A DNA stretch of 64,000 nucleotides from Flavobacterium sp. FEMGT703F (GTDB lineage Bacteria; Bacteroidota; Bacteroidia; Flavobacteriales; Flavobacteriaceae). The notes below the pieces were generated by a model. That model made no database searches. It saw nothing but the letters and a program-made list of their open reading frames with translations, and was not told the DNA's origin. How positions within the stretch are numbered: position 1 is the first letter of the stretch; the number at the start of each line of letters is the position of its first letter. This document shows positions 51,882 through 61,127 of this stretch, in pieces. Location of the stretch: contig PGCN01000012.1 of assembly GCA_002786385.1 (NCBI GenBank), forward strand, positions 248,001 to 312,000. Direction: 5' to 3'. A program made the translations under genes and the position numbers.

Positions 51882-51976
51882 AGACCAAATTTGTAGGGTT
51901 AAAAATATAGGCTGCCATTCCTAAATAAATCCCAACAACATGGTAATTTTATGTTAATTAAAAGCGGTAAAAGCTG

Positions 51977-51984
51977 TACTTTTG
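51977..51984 (+). promoter_or_regulatory. -7 element of pepE
   Basis: TACTTTTG matches TAnnTTTG exactly, 20 nt before the pepE ATG at 52005. This supports that start over the frame beginning at 51951. Confidence 0.45.
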
Positions 51985-52004
51985 AAGGAGAATCAGCAAA
52001 AACA

Positions 52005-52718
52005 ATGAAAAAACTAATTATAGCGAGTACCTCAACAGTGCACGGAGGAAAATATTTGGATTATTTGTTGCCTACTTTGGCGCAACACTTTAAAGCTTGT
52101 GACGAAATACTTTTTATCCCTTATGCCCGTCCCGGCGGCATCAGTCACGATGACTACACTGCTAAAGTTCGAGAAGTTTTCAGCGCCATTGATAAATCGG
52201 TCAAAGGCTTGCACGAATTTCAAAATCCTGTCGAAGCCATTCGGAAAGCACAAGGTATTTTTACCGGAGGCGGCAACACCTTTTTATTGGTAAAACAACT
52301 GTACGATAACGAAGTGATGACCGTTTTAGCCGAAGTTTTAAACCATGGAACGCCCTACTTAGGCACCAGTGCAGGCAGCAATATTACCGGCATCAGTATG
52401 CAAACCACGAATGACATGCCGATAGTATATCCGCCAAGTTTTGCAACTTTAGGCGTTATTCCTTTTAATTTGAATCCGCATTACTTAGATCCCGACACCA
52501 ATAGCAAGCACATGGGAGAAACGCGTGAAACCCGAATTACAGAATTTCATGCCTTTAATACAACACCTGTTTTAGGTTTGCGTGAATGCAGTTGGTTAGA
52601 AGTAAACAATCATACTATTGTATTGAAAGGACCTTTAACTGCCCGATTGTTTCTGCCGAATAAAGAAGCGGAAGAATTGGCCTCGGAAACTGATTTGACT
52701 TTTTTGGGAACACTGTAA
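52005..52718 (+). CDS. pepE: dipeptidase E (aspartyl dipeptidase, S51)
   Basis: A 237-residue serine peptidase that cleaves Asp-X dipeptides in the cytoplasm. The nucleophile elbow is LGTSAGSNITG (Ser near residue 122), the glycine-rich IFTGGGNTFLLVKQL precedes it, and FNLNPHYLDPD and GLRECSWLEV are typical of PepE. Length is close to that of Salmonella PepE. ATG 52005 is chosen since the longer frame overlaps the promoter. Confidence 0.93.
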   Translation: MKKLIIASTSTVHGGKYLDYLLPTLAQHFKACDEILFIPYARPGGISHDDYTAKVREVFSAIDKSVKGLHEFQNPVEAIRKAQGIFTGGGNTFLLVKQLYDNEVMTVLAEVLNHGTPYLGTSAGSNITGISMQTTNDMPIVYPPSFATLGVIPFNLNPHYLDPDTNSKHMGETRETRITEFHAFNTTPVLGLRECSWLEVNNHTIVLKGPLTARLFLPNKEAEELASETDLTFLGTL

Positions 52719-52725
52719 AAAATAA

Positions 52726-52757
52726 AAAACCTCTAACGTAAATTAGAGGTTTTCATT
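52726..52757. terminator. terminator between pepE and tRNA-Gly
   Basis: AACCTCTAA (52728-52736) pairs with TTAGAGGTT (52743-52751), followed by TTCATTT and preceded by an A-run, so it can serve pepE and, in reverse, the convergent tRNA-Gly. Confidence 0.8.
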
Positions 52758-52761
52758 TAAG

Positions 52762-52834
<73 letters not shown>

Positions 52835-52845
52835 ATTTGTGAGTG

Positions 52846-52878
52846 CAAATATATAGAATAAGTTTCCTTTGATGCAAA
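52846..52878 (-). promoter_or_regulatory. promoter of tRNA-Gly
   Basis: On the minus strand TTTG (52878-52875), 21 nt, then TATATTTG (52853-52846), an exact -7 match. Transcription would start about 5 nt before the mature tRNA 5' end. Confidence 0.5.
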
Positions 52879-52954
52879 TTTTTTTGGAAAAAATTATTGT
52901 AAAATCAGAGACCATTTATAACCCAAACAAAACCAAAACGTTAGAAAAAGACCA

Positions 52955-53398
52955 ATGATTACCATCCGAAAAATAACAGCTGAAGCAAGCTATCCGGTAC
53001 GACATGAAGTGCTGAGAAAAGGCAAACCTATCGACTCTTGTCGTTTTGAAGGCGATGACCTTCCAACAACCCAACATTACGGTTTGTTTGAAGATGACAG
53101 TTTGCAGGGTATTATTTCGGTGTTTGAGACTTCAAATCCGCTGTTCACAGAAACCCGTCAGAAGCAAATCAGAGGCATGGCGGTTTTAGAACACAACCAA
53201 GGTAAAGGCTACGGCAAACAATTGGTTCTGTATTGCGAAAAGGTATTACTCGATTCCGATTGTGAACTGATATGGTTTAATGCCCGAGAAAACGCTAAAG
53301 GTTTTTACCAAAAATTAGGATATACTATACAAGGAACACCTTTCAATATTGAAGGCATCGGAATACACTATGTAATGTGGAAAAAATTAAGCGCTTAA
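52955..53398 (+). CDS. GNAT-family N-acetyltransferase
   Basis: A 147-residue protein with the GNAT fold. The acetyl-CoA loop is RGMAVLEHNQGKGYGKQLVLYCE (the R/QxxGxG/A motif as QGKGYG near residue 90), followed by NARENAKGFYQKLGYTIQG. The substrate is unknown; the size and the N-terminal REVLR-like segment resemble ElaA-type members. Its end overlaps the convergent L,D-transpeptidase gene by 12 nt. Confidence 0.88.
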   Translation: MITIRKITAEASYPVRHEVLRKGKPIDSCRFEGDDLPTTQHYGLFEDDSLQGIISVFETSNPLFTETRQKQIRGMAVLEHNQGKGYGKQLVLYCEKVLLDSDCELIWFNARENAKGFYQKLGYTIQGTPFNIEGIGIHYVMWKKLSA

Positions 53399-54100
53399 TT
53401 TAGCCACGATCTCTTCTTTAGCGGTTGGATGGTAAATGAACAAACAAGATTTGTCTTTAATCGCATTGATGATTTTTTCGTTCATTTCTACCGGAACAGC
53501 CGGACAACCCTGACTTCTGCCTAAACGCTTGTTTTGCTTGATAAAAGATTCGGAAACATAATCGGCTCCGTGGATAACCACCGCTCTCTCGCGAGCTTTA
53601 TCGTTTAATCCTTTTTGTAAACCGTCTAATTTCAAAGACAAACCGTGTTTTCCGTTGTAAACTTCGGCCGTTACATAAAACCCTAAACTACTTTGGAAAG
53701 ACTCTGCTTTATTGGAAAAAGCCTTAGCAAAATCTTCGCCGGTATTTCTGCCGTGCGCTACCAAAGTTTGAAACAAAACCCTATTTTGGTCTAAGTCGAT
53801 TACCCAAAGTCGTTTGGCAGTAGAAGCCAAACTGAAATCAACTAATGTCAATATATTTTTCTTAACAATACCCTTCTCTTTCAACAATTGAAAACCTTCT
53901 AAGGCCACGGAAAAGCTCTCAAAACTAGGCAATGCGAAAGAATTGGCATCCAACTGATGATAGACCGCCACTATCTTAGACTCGGCATCAACAACTGGTT
54001 TTTCAGAAATAAAAGCGGTATTTGTTTTGTCGGGAAAACTGTTGAAAGACATCAACAAAAACAAAAAAATTAAAGAAAAAGACTTATAATTCATTGACAT
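53387..54100 (-). CDS. L,D-transpeptidase-like murein enzyme (YkuD_2 type)
   Basis: An exported protein of about 237 residues with a signal peptide (SFSLIFLFLLMSFNSFP). The catalytic segment is VIHGADYVSESFIKQ followed by RLGRSQGCPAVP, holding the His and the SxGCP cysteine of L,D-transpeptidases. It may cross-link peptidoglycan or attach proteins to it. ATG 54100 or the in-frame ATG at 54094 is used. The frame could extend to 54175, but an almost ideal promoter (TTG, 19 nt, TATATTTG) ends at 54131, excluding that longer form. Confidence 0.88.
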   Translation of the reverse strand: MSMNYKSFSLIFLFLLMSFNSFPDKTNTAFISEKPVVDAESKIVAVYHQLDANSFALPSFESFSVALEGFQLLKEKGIVKKNILTLVDFSLASTAKRLWVIDLDQNRVLFQTLVAHGRNTGEDFAKAFSNKAESFQSSLGFYVTAEVYNGKHGLSLKLDGLQKGLNDKARERAVVIHGADYVSESFIKQNKRLGRSQGCPAVPVEMNEKIINAIKDKSCLFIYHPTAKEEIVAKLSA

Positions 54101-54130
54101 TAATAGGTTTAGGATCAGACATGGGTAGGG

Positions 54131-54161
54131 CAAATATAAAGTATAAATTAAGTAAAGCAAA
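54131..54161 (-). promoter_or_regulatory. promoter of the L,D-transpeptidase gene
   Basis: On the minus strand TTTG (54161-54158), a 19-nt spacer, then TATATTTG (54138-54131). Both elements and the spacing fit the Bacteroidota housekeeping consensus. It fixes the start of the gene downstream of 54131. Confidence 0.7.
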
Positions 54162-54235
54162 TTTTTCTGCATCAATTAAGCAAATTTTAATCTTTTAACG
54201 CCATAATAATCAAACCGTTTTTATTTGAAAGAGGG

Positions 54236-54265
54236 TTGGAAATATGAATTAAATAATTACTTTTG
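54236..54265 (+). promoter_or_regulatory. promoter of the DUF5916 gene
   Basis: TTG (54236-54238), a 19-nt spacer, then TACTTTTG (54258-54265), 20 nt before ATG 54286. It is one of the two cleanest housekeeping promoters in the window. Confidence 0.7.
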
Positions 54266-54285
54266 TTGGTCTAACGCCCATTTAA

Positions 54286-56745
54286 ATGTCTAACCATTCT
54301 TACTTTTTTTTCGGCTTGGCTATGCTTTTCTCAAGCATGGCATTGGGACAAAAGAAAACGCTTTTAACTAAAAGCACTACCGAAAAAATAGTAATTGATG
54401 GCAAATTCACTGAAACTTCATGGGCCAACGCCGATGTTGCCAAAGATTTCTTGATGATAGAACCCGACAACGGCAAACCTATTGCCGAGGGTAAAAGAAC
54501 CGAAGTCAAAGTGATTTACGACAACAGCGCCATCTACATCGCTGCCACATTATACGATGACGAACCTTCTAAAATTTTAAGCGAATTTACCCTAAGAGAC
54601 GACTTTGCTGTAGCCGATCATTTTGGCGTTTTGCTCAACGGATACAACGACGGTCAACAAGAGTTTCGCTTTTTCGTGAGTGCCGCCGGAGTTCAGCAAG
54701 ACGGTGTTTATACGGAAACCTACGGAGAAGATTTTTCTTGGGATGCGATTTGGGACAGCCATGTGGAAATTACCAATTTCGGGTGGACGGTTGAAATGCG
54801 AATCCCTTATGCTGCTCTCCGATTTCCTTCTGAAAAAAAGCAAACTTGGGGATTGAATTTTTACCGAGAAATTCGCCGTGATCGCCAACAATATTCTTGG
54901 TCATTGTTAGACCGAAAAATCGAAAACGAAAGCATACAAGCCGGAATATTAGAAGGCATCGAAAACATCGAAACGCCTACCCGATTATTTTTGATTCCTT
55001 ACGCTTCCCAGTATTTTTATTCCAATACTTCCCAAAGAACTTACGGAGAATTACGCGGCGGCATGGATATCAAATACGGGATTAACGATGCCTTTACTTT
55101 GGACGCTATTTTGATACCCGATTTTGGTCAGACGAAATTTGACAATGTAGAATTGAACTTAACGGCTTTTGAACAACAATTTACCGAAAACCGACCTTTC
55201 TTTACCGAAGGAACGGATTTATTTAACAAAGGTGATTTGTTGTATACCCGAAGAATAGGAGAAACACCGGATTACTTAACCCTTGCCGACAATGAAACCG
55301 TCATTGACCAACCCAGTACTATAAAACTCATCAACGCTTTCAAAGTATCAGGGCGAACAAAAAACGGATTGGGCATCGGCGTATTGAATGCGGTTTCTGA
55401 AAAAACAAGCGTACATATCAGAAATAATGATACCGGTGAAACCCGACTCGAAACACTATCGCCATTAACCAATTACAATGTATTGGTGCTCGACCAACGT
55501 TTTCGCAAAAACTCTTCCGTATCTTTGGTTAACACTAACGTAACTCGAAACGGCGAGTTTCGGGACGCCAATGTTTCTGCCTTGGTTTGGGACTTGAACA
55601 CCAAGAAAAACACATACAATCTTTCGGGAAATTTCAAGTACAGTTACGTCAACAACCATTTTGATTTAGAAGATAAAAAAGGTACTAGTGCCTATTTCAA
55701 TTTAGGCGAAACCAGCGGGAAATACCGCTACAGTATTGGCGGTGTTTATGCCTCAGATGATTTTGACAACAACGACTTAGGGATTAACTTCCAAAACCAC
55801 TATCATGGATTTTACCTTAACTCGAGTTACCGGATTTTAAATCCTAATAAGATTTTCAACACCTTTTTTACAAACCTGAACAATTACGTAGAATTTGACA
55901 ACCGAACCGGTCGCATTCAATCGGGTTACTCTCGTTTGAACTTCAACACCACCGACAAAAAGAACGACTACTACGGCTTTGGCGCTACTATAAGTCCGTT
56001 AAAAATTTACGATTTTTACGAACCTCGATCAGAAAACCAAGAAAAGTTTGTCACGATACCGGAAAGCTTTAATGCGTATTTCTATTTTTCTAGTAATTAC
56101 AATCGGAAATTTGCCTTAGATGTAAATCCTTTTGCCACGAAATTCAACGAAAAAGACCGCATGAATTATGGTTTTGTCATCAGTCCTAGATACCGTTTCA
56201 GCGACCGATTTGCTTTGATTTACAATTTTACGTTTAACCGACAAAACAACAATATCGGCTGGATTGCTTTTGACGAAAACGACAATACTATCTTCGCCAG
56301 AAGAAACCGAGTGACCTATACCAATACCTTGCAAGGAAAGTATTCCATCAATAATAAAATGAACTTCAATCTGAATGTTCGCCACTATTGGTCGTTTGTA
56401 ACCAACCACGATATTTTGACCTTACAAGACGACGGCGGTTTTGAAACCAATACAACCTACACCGAAAACCGCAACTCTAACCTCAACTTATGGAATTTAG
56501 ACCTAACCTATTCTTGGTGGTTCGCTCCCGGCAGTCAGGTATCGGTTTTGTACCGGAATAATTCGAGTTTGTTTAGTAGAGAATTCAACCGACAGTTTGA
56601 ATCTAATTTCCGCGACGCTTTGAACAACGATAATTTGAATCACGTATTCTCTATCAGCGTTCGTTATTTTATCGATTACAACTCGGTTAAAAATTCTCGT
56701 TTTTACAATTCGTTTACCAAACCTAAAACGAGAGAACGCTTCTAA
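54286..56745 (+). CDS. DUF5916 outer-membrane-type protein with N-terminal CBM9-like domain
   Basis: An 819-residue exported protein (signal peptide about 1-21, ending ALGQ). Residues about 25-215 resemble the CBM9-like domain (EKIVIDGKFTETSWANADVAKDF, VKVIYDNSAIYIAATLYDD, WTVEMRIPYAALRF). The rest matches DUF5916, with many amphipathic strands and a C-terminal strand-rich half (FFTEGTDLFNKGDLLYTRRIG, FSISVRYFIDYNS), which suggests an outer-membrane barrel. Biological role unknown; the sugar-binding assignment is by domain resemblance only. Confidence 0.85.
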   Translation: MSNHSYFFFGLAMLFSSMALGQKKTLLTKSTTEKIVIDGKFTETSWANADVAKDFLMIEPDNGKPIAEGKRTEVKVIYDNSAIYIAATLYDDEPSKILSEFTLRDDFAVADHFGVLLNGYNDGQQEFRFFVSAAGVQQDGVYTETYGEDFSWDAIWDSHVEITNFGWTVEMRIPYAALRFPSEKKQTWGLNFYREIRRDRQQYSWSLLDRKIENESIQAGILEGIENIETPTRLFLIPYASQYFYSNTSQRTYGELRGGMDIKYGINDAFTLDAILIPDFGQTKFDNVELNLTAFEQQFTENRPFFTEGTDLFNKGDLLYTRRIGETPDYLTLADNETVIDQPSTIKLINAFKVSGRTKNGLGIGVLNAVSEKTSVHIRNNDTGETRLETLSPLTNYNVLVLDQRFRKNSSVSLVNTNVTRNGEFRDANVSALVWDLNTKKNTYNLSGNFKYSYVNNHFDLEDKKGTSAYFNLGETSGKYRYSIGGVYASDDFDNNDLGINFQNHYHGFYLNSSYRILNPNKIFNTFFTNLNNYVEFDNRTGRIQSGYSRLNFNTTDKKNDYYGFGATISPLKIYDFYEPRSENQEKFVTIPESFNAYFYFSSNYNRKFALDVNPFATKFNEKDRMNYGFVISPRYRFSDRFALIYNFTFNRQNNNIGWIAFDENDNTIFARRNRVTYTNTLQGKYSINNKMNFNLNVRHYWSFVTNHDILTLQDDGGFETNTTYTENRNSNLNLWNLDLTYSWWFAPGSQVSVLYRNNSSLFSREFNRQFESNFRDALNNDNLNHVFSISVRYFIDYNSVKNSRFYNSFTKPKTRERF

Positions 56746-56763
56746 AAAATCAATTTTATCCCT

Positions 56764-56771
56764 TATCTTTG
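56764..56771 (+). promoter_or_regulatory. -7 element of gpmI
   Basis: TATCTTTG matches TAnnTTTG exactly, 18 nt before the chosen gpmI ATG at 56790. It overlaps the longer alternative frame at 56769. Confidence 0.5.
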
Positions 56772-56789
56772 TCGGGTAAAATTTTACTC

Positions 56790-58316
56790 ATGAACAAGAA
56801 AGTAATCCTGATGATTTTAGACGGTTGGGGCAAATCACCCGACCCGAAAGTTTCCGCTATTGACAACGCCAATGTGCCGTTTATTAATGGTTTATACAAA
56901 CAATACCCGAACGCCCAATTAAGAACCGACGGTTTGAACGTAGGTTTACCCGAAGGACAAATGGGGAATTCAGAAGTGGGACACATGAACTTAGGCGCCG
57001 GTAGAATCGTGTATCAGGATTTGGCCAAAATTAACTTGGCCGTAGCCAACAAAACCATGGCACAAGAAAAGCCTTTGGTGGCTGCTTTTGAATACGCCAA
57101 AGCCAACAACAAAGCCGTTCACTTTTTAGGATTGGTTTCCGATGGCGGCGTGCATTCGCATACCTCACATTTGCGCGGTTTGATAGAGGCTTCTCAGGAA
57201 TTTGGTTTGTCAAACGTATTTATACACGCCTTTACTGATGGGCGCGATGTTGACCCGAAATCGGGTAAAAGCTATATTGAAGACCTGGAAAAATTCATCG
57301 GAAATACTTCGGTAAAAATAGCTTCAGTTGTTGGTCGTTATTATGCCATGGACCGAGACAAACGTTGGGAACGCGTAAAATTGGCGTACGATTTAGTGGT
57401 CAACGGTTTGGGAAAACACACTACTGATTTGACGCAAAGCATAGCCGATAGTTATACCGAAAACGTAACCGACGAATTCATTTTACCTTTGGTGAAAGTA
57501 GATGCCAACAACCAACCTTTGGCTAAAATTCAAAACGATGACGTGGTGATTTTCTTCAACTTCAGAACCGATAGAGGACGCGAATTAACCGAAGCCTTAT
57601 CGCAAAAGGATTTCCACGAACACAACATGCACAAACTCAATTTGTATTACGTAACGATGACCAATTACGATGACACCTATCAAAACGTGCACGTAATTTA
57701 TGATAAAGACAACATCACCGAAACTCTAGGCGAAGTATTGGAAAAAGCCGGAAAGCAACAAATTCGCATTGCCGAAACCGAAAAATATCCACACGTAACC
57801 TTTTTCTTTTCGGGCGGACGCGAAGTGCCGTTTGAAGGCGAAACCCGCATTTTGAGAAATTCACCCAAAGTGGCCACCTACGATTTACAACCCGAAATGA
57901 GCGCCTACGAACTCAAAGATGCTTTGATTCCCGAATTGGAAAAAGGCAAAGTTGACTTTGTGTGTTTGAATTTTGCCAACGGCGATATGGTGGGTCATAC
58001 CGGCGTAATGGAAGCTGCCATTAAAGCTTGTGAAGCTGTTGATGTTTGTGTGAAGGAAGTGGTTGAAACCGCTTTGGCAAATGACTACACTACTATAATT
58101 ATAGCCGATCATGGGAATTGCGAAACCATGATTAACCCGGATGGTTCGCCGAACACGGCACATACAACAAATCCAGTGCCGATTATTTTAGTTGACAAAG
58201 ACCATATTAGAGTGCATGACGGTGTTTTAGGCGATATTGCACCAACCATTTTAGAATTGATGGACATTCCGAAACCGGAAGTCATGACCGGAAAATCACT
58301 TTTAGTAAGACTATAA
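56790..58316 (+). CDS. gpmI: 2,3-bisphosphoglycerate-independent phosphoglycerate mutase
   Basis: A 508-residue Mn-dependent enzyme that interconverts 3- and 2-phosphoglycerate in glycolysis. The metal-site start is KKVILMILDGWG, the phosphoserine lies in GQMGNSEVGHMNLGAGRIV (near residue 62), and DGRDVDPKSG, RYYAMDRDKRWERV, NFANGDMVGHTG and IADHGNCETM are all in place. Length is normal. Start at 56790 is preferred because the promoter -7 element overlaps the longer frame. Confidence 0.97.
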   Translation: MNKKVILMILDGWGKSPDPKVSAIDNANVPFINGLYKQYPNAQLRTDGLNVGLPEGQMGNSEVGHMNLGAGRIVYQDLAKINLAVANKTMAQEKPLVAAFEYAKANNKAVHFLGLVSDGGVHSHTSHLRGLIEASQEFGLSNVFIHAFTDGRDVDPKSGKSYIEDLEKFIGNTSVKIASVVGRYYAMDRDKRWERVKLAYDLVVNGLGKHTTDLTQSIADSYTENVTDEFILPLVKVDANNQPLAKIQNDDVVIFFNFRTDRGRELTEALSQKDFHEHNMHKLNLYYVTMTNYDDTYQNVHVIYDKDNITETLGEVLEKAGKQQIRIAETEKYPHVTFFFSGGREVPFEGETRILRNSPKVATYDLQPEMSAYELKDALIPELEKGKVDFVCLNFANGDMVGHTGVMEAAIKACEAVDVCVKEVVETALANDYTTIIIADHGNCETMINPDGSPNTAHTTNPVPIILVDKDHIRVHDGVLGDIAPTILELMDIPKPEVMTGKSLLVRL

Positions 58317-58347
58317 AAAAGCCCCGAAGATTCGGGGCTTTTTTTAT
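58315..58347. terminator. bidirectional terminator between gpmI and the CoA-transferase
   Basis: AAAAGCCCCGAA (58317-58328) pairs perfectly with TTCGGGGCTTTT (58331-58342) around a 2-nt loop, with an A-run on one side and a T-run on the other. Confidence 0.9.
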
Positions 58348-59612
58348 TTCAACATTTCATAATAACTTCTTTCGATGTTTTCCTGATGGGTTGGATGCGC
58401 AATTTTCACCATCTCGTCGATGCGTTGCTTAAGGGTTTTACCGTATAAATTGGCTATGCCGTTTTCGGTGATGATGTATTGCACATGAGAACGCGTGCTT
58501 ACTACACCGGCGCCTTGTTTGAGATACGGTACGATTCGACTCTCCCCTTTTTTGGTAATGGAAGGCAAAGCAATGATGGCTTTTCCGCCTTCGCTTAATG
58601 AGGCGCCTCGGATGAAATCCATTTGACCTCCAACACCGGAATACATGTTTGCCCCAATAGAATCGGCACAAACCTGACCGGTAACATCAACTTCTATGGC
58701 GGAATTAATCGCCACCATTTTCGGATTTTTGCGAATGCGTGCGGTATCGTTTACCATAGAAGATTCCTTCATTTCAATAAACGGATTATCGCTTACAAAA
58801 TCGTACAATCGTTTGGAACCGATTAAAAAGGTAGCTAAAACGCGACCACGCAAGGTACCTTTGTAATTACAATTAATAACATCGCTTTCGATTAAATCGA
58901 TGACACCGTCGGAGAACATCTCAGTGTGTAAGCCTAAATCTTTGTGGTTTGTCAATTTACTCAAAGCGGCATTGGGTATCGAACCGATGCCCATCTGCAA
59001 GGTACTTCGGTCTTCAATCAAGGAAGCTACATACTCGCCTATTTTTTCTTCTTCTTTAGAAAAAGACGTTGGTTCATGACCAAAAATAGGTTCATTGACA
59101 GCCACCAAATAATCAATTTCGGATTCGTGCAAAATACCATCGCCAAAGGTTCTCGGCATTTGCGGATTGACTTGCGCGATGACAATTTTGGCATTTTCAA
59201 TAGCAGCTACAGTAGCTTCAACAGAAACGCCCAGCGAACAATAGCCGTGTCTGTCGGGTGGTGAAACGTGGATAAAAGCCACATCAATCAGCAAGACTTT
59301 TTTGCGAAACAAATGCGGTAACTCGCTTAAAAATACCGGTGTATACGAACCGTTTCCGGCTTTTAAAGTGTGACGCACATTGGCTCCTATAAAGAATGAA
59401 TTGACGTGAAAACTATCGGCTAAATCGGGATTGGCATAAGGCGCATTGCCTTCGGTATGTAAATGACAAACTTCAACATTTCTCAACTCGGCCGCTCTTT
59501 CGGCGAGCGCTTTGGTTAACACAGTAGGTGTTGCAGCCGCAGCTTGCACATACACTCGGTCGTTAGATTTAACCACTTTAACTGCTTCCGCAGCGGTAAC
59601 ATATTTGCTCAT
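58344..59612 (-). CDS. acetyl-CoA hydrolase/transferase family protein
   Basis: A 422-residue protein of the family that includes acetate and 4-hydroxybutyrate CoA-transferases. The N-terminal half has DRVYVQAAAATPTVLTKAL and VSPPDRHGYCSLGVS. The C-terminal half has GVGGQMDFIRGASLSEGGKAIIALPS and TRSHVQYIITENGIANLYGKTL. The catalytic Glu is expected in the VAVNEPIFGHEPTS or YIITENGIA regions; I cannot assign it with certainty. It likely shuttles CoA between acetate and another acid. A TAATTTTG element lies at 59636-59629, 17 nt before the ATG. Confidence 0.88.
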   Translation of the reverse strand: MSKYVTAAEAVKVVKSNDRVYVQAAAATPTVLTKALAERAAELRNVEVCHLHTEGNAPYANPDLADSFHVNSFFIGANVRHTLKAGNGSYTPVFLSELPHLFRKKVLLIDVAFIHVSPPDRHGYCSLGVSVEATVAAIENAKIVIAQVNPQMPRTFGDGILHESEIDYLVAVNEPIFGHEPTSFSKEEEKIGEYVASLIEDRSTLQMGIGSIPNAALSKLTNHKDLGLHTEMFSDGVIDLIESDVINCNYKGTLRGRVLATFLIGSKRLYDFVSDNPFIEMKESSMVNDTARIRKNPKMVAINSAIEVDVTGQVCADSIGANMYSGVGGQMDFIRGASLSEGGKAIIALPSITKKGESRIVPYLKQGAGVVSTRSHVQYIITENGIANLYGKTLKQRIDEMVKIAHPTHQENIERSYYEMLK

Positions 59613-59733
59613 AACTAAAAATTTTATTCAAAATTAGACCTCAAATCTTTAAAAAAATATGACATTTCTCATAAATCCACGATGAACTATTTTTAAATAA
59701 AAGTTAAAATTTCAATATTAATAGTTTTACTAT

Positions 59734-59741
59734 TATCTTTG
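59734..59741 (+). promoter_or_regulatory. -7 element of the LRR gene
   Basis: TATCTTTG is an exact TAnnTTTG match, 28 nt before the LRR protein ATG at 59770. No -33 TTG at standard spacing is seen. Confidence 0.4.
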
Positions 59742-59769
59742 CAATCAAATACATTCAAAATCAATAGCT

Positions 59770-60414
59770 ATGAAAAAGATTGTGATTTTAGTTTTAGGAT
59801 TTCTCGGCGGGATTAATAGTTTGTCATCACAATCTATTCCGGTAGCCGACAACAAGAGAGTGGTGAATTTGGAAGAAGCCTTGCGCTCGCCCAAAGAGGT
59901 GATTAGTTTAGACCTGAGTAATCAGCAAATCAGCTTAGACAACATTGATTGGTCTGTATTTTCCAACTTGGAATACTTGAGTTTGAAAAACGACAGTTTA
60001 ACGGTTATTCCGGAAGGCCTTTCGAAACTGAGCAAATTAAAAACATTGGACTTGAGCGGAAACAACTTTAAAGTGTTACCCAAAACCCTGAAGAGCTTGT
60101 CCAAATTACAAGTATTGTATTTGAATGACGAAAAGCAATTCGATTTGGAAAAAAGCATGGACGTTTTGAGCAACCTGAGTAGCTTAAAAGAATTACATTT
60201 GGAAAACGACAAATTACAATCGCTTCCCAAACAGTTTGACAAAATGAAATCTTTGGAATTGTTGTATTTGAACGACAACGACTTTATGGAATTACCCAAA
60301 CAAATCATGCGCCTGGATCATTTGCGCTTTTTGGATTTTAAAAACAACAAGGTTGACCCGAACCTACCTGACATGAGAAATTTGAACTTCGGATTTAAAA
60401 TAATATTAGAATAA
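59770..60414 (+). CDS. exported leucine-rich-repeat protein
   Basis: A 214-residue protein with a signal peptide (about 1-21) followed by about six leucine-rich repeats of 22-24 residues (LEYLSLKNDSLTVIPEGLSKL, LKTLDLSGNNFKVLPKTLKSL, LKELHLENDKLQSLPKQFDKM). There is no lipobox, sorting domain or other catalytic domain, so it probably works as a binding protein in the periplasm or outside. It ends 2 nt before the terC-family gene and may share its transcript. Confidence 0.85.
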   Translation: MKKIVILVLGFLGGINSLSSQSIPVADNKRVVNLEEALRSPKEVISLDLSNQQISLDNIDWSVFSNLEYLSLKNDSLTVIPEGLSKLSKLKTLDLSGNNFKVLPKTLKSLSKLQVLYLNDEKQFDLEKSMDVLSNLSSLKELHLENDKLQSLPKQFDKMKSLELLYLNDNDFMELPKQIMRLDHLRFLDFKNNKVDPNLPDMRNLNFGFKIILE

Positions 60415-60416
60415 CT

Positions 60417-61121
60417 ATGATGACAGAAGCCATTATTCCGTTATTATCTTTGATTGCCTTAGAAGTAATTCTGGGGATTGACAACATTATTTTCATCTCT
60501 ATTTTAGCCGATAAATTACCTGAAAGCCAACGGAACAAACTAAGGTTTTGGGGAATCGGATTGGCACTAATTATGCGTTTGTGTTTGTTGGCCTTGATTT
60601 CCTGGATTTTAAAACTGGACCAAACATTATTCCGCATATCAGACATCGATTTTACCGGAAAAGGCCTTATTTTGATTGTTGGCGGATTGTTCCTGATTTA
60701 CAAAAGCACCAAAGAGATTTACCACAAAACTGAAGCTTTACAATCCGATGAACCAGTTACCGTTAAAAAAGCGTCTTTCGGGAAACTGCTGGGCGAAGTA
60801 GTTTTGTTGGATTTGGTTTTCTCAATCGACTCTATCATCACTGCGGTTGGCATGGTACAACAACTTTGGGTGATGTATACTGCAGTAATTGTCACGGTAG
60901 TAATTATGCTGGCAGCGGCTAAACCGATTAGTGAGTTTATTGCCAAACATCCTTCTTTTAAAATCTTAGCCTTGTGCTTTTTAATGATGATTGGCGTTTC
61001 ACTTATTGCTGAAGGCCTGCATTTTGAAATCCCGAAAGGTTACATCTATTTCTCGATGGCTTTTGCCTTTTTAGTCGATGTAATCCAAATGAAAACAATC
61101 AAATCGGTTCCTCATAAATAA
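60417..61121 (+). CDS. TerC-family integral membrane protein
   Basis: A 234-residue protein with about seven membrane helices. The family's acidic motifs are LGIDNIIF (near residue 20) and FSIDSIITAVGM (near 140), which carry the membrane Asp residues thought to bind a metal ion. Relatives include Mn2+ exporters in other bacteria. It follows the LRR gene and precedes the TetR regulator by 6 nt. The start could be either of two adjacent ATG codons (60417 or 60420). Confidence 0.9.
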   Translation: MMTEAIIPLLSLIALEVILGIDNIIFISILADKLPESQRNKLRFWGIGLALIMRLCLLALISWILKLDQTLFRISDIDFTGKGLILIVGGLFLIYKSTKEIYHKTEALQSDEPVTVKKASFGKLLGEVVLLDLVFSIDSIITAVGMVQQLWVMYTAVIVTVVIMLAAAKPISEFIAKHPSFKILALCFLMMIGVSLIAEGLHFEIPKGYIYFSMAFAFLVDVIQMKTIKSVPHK

Positions 61122-61127
61122 AACAAC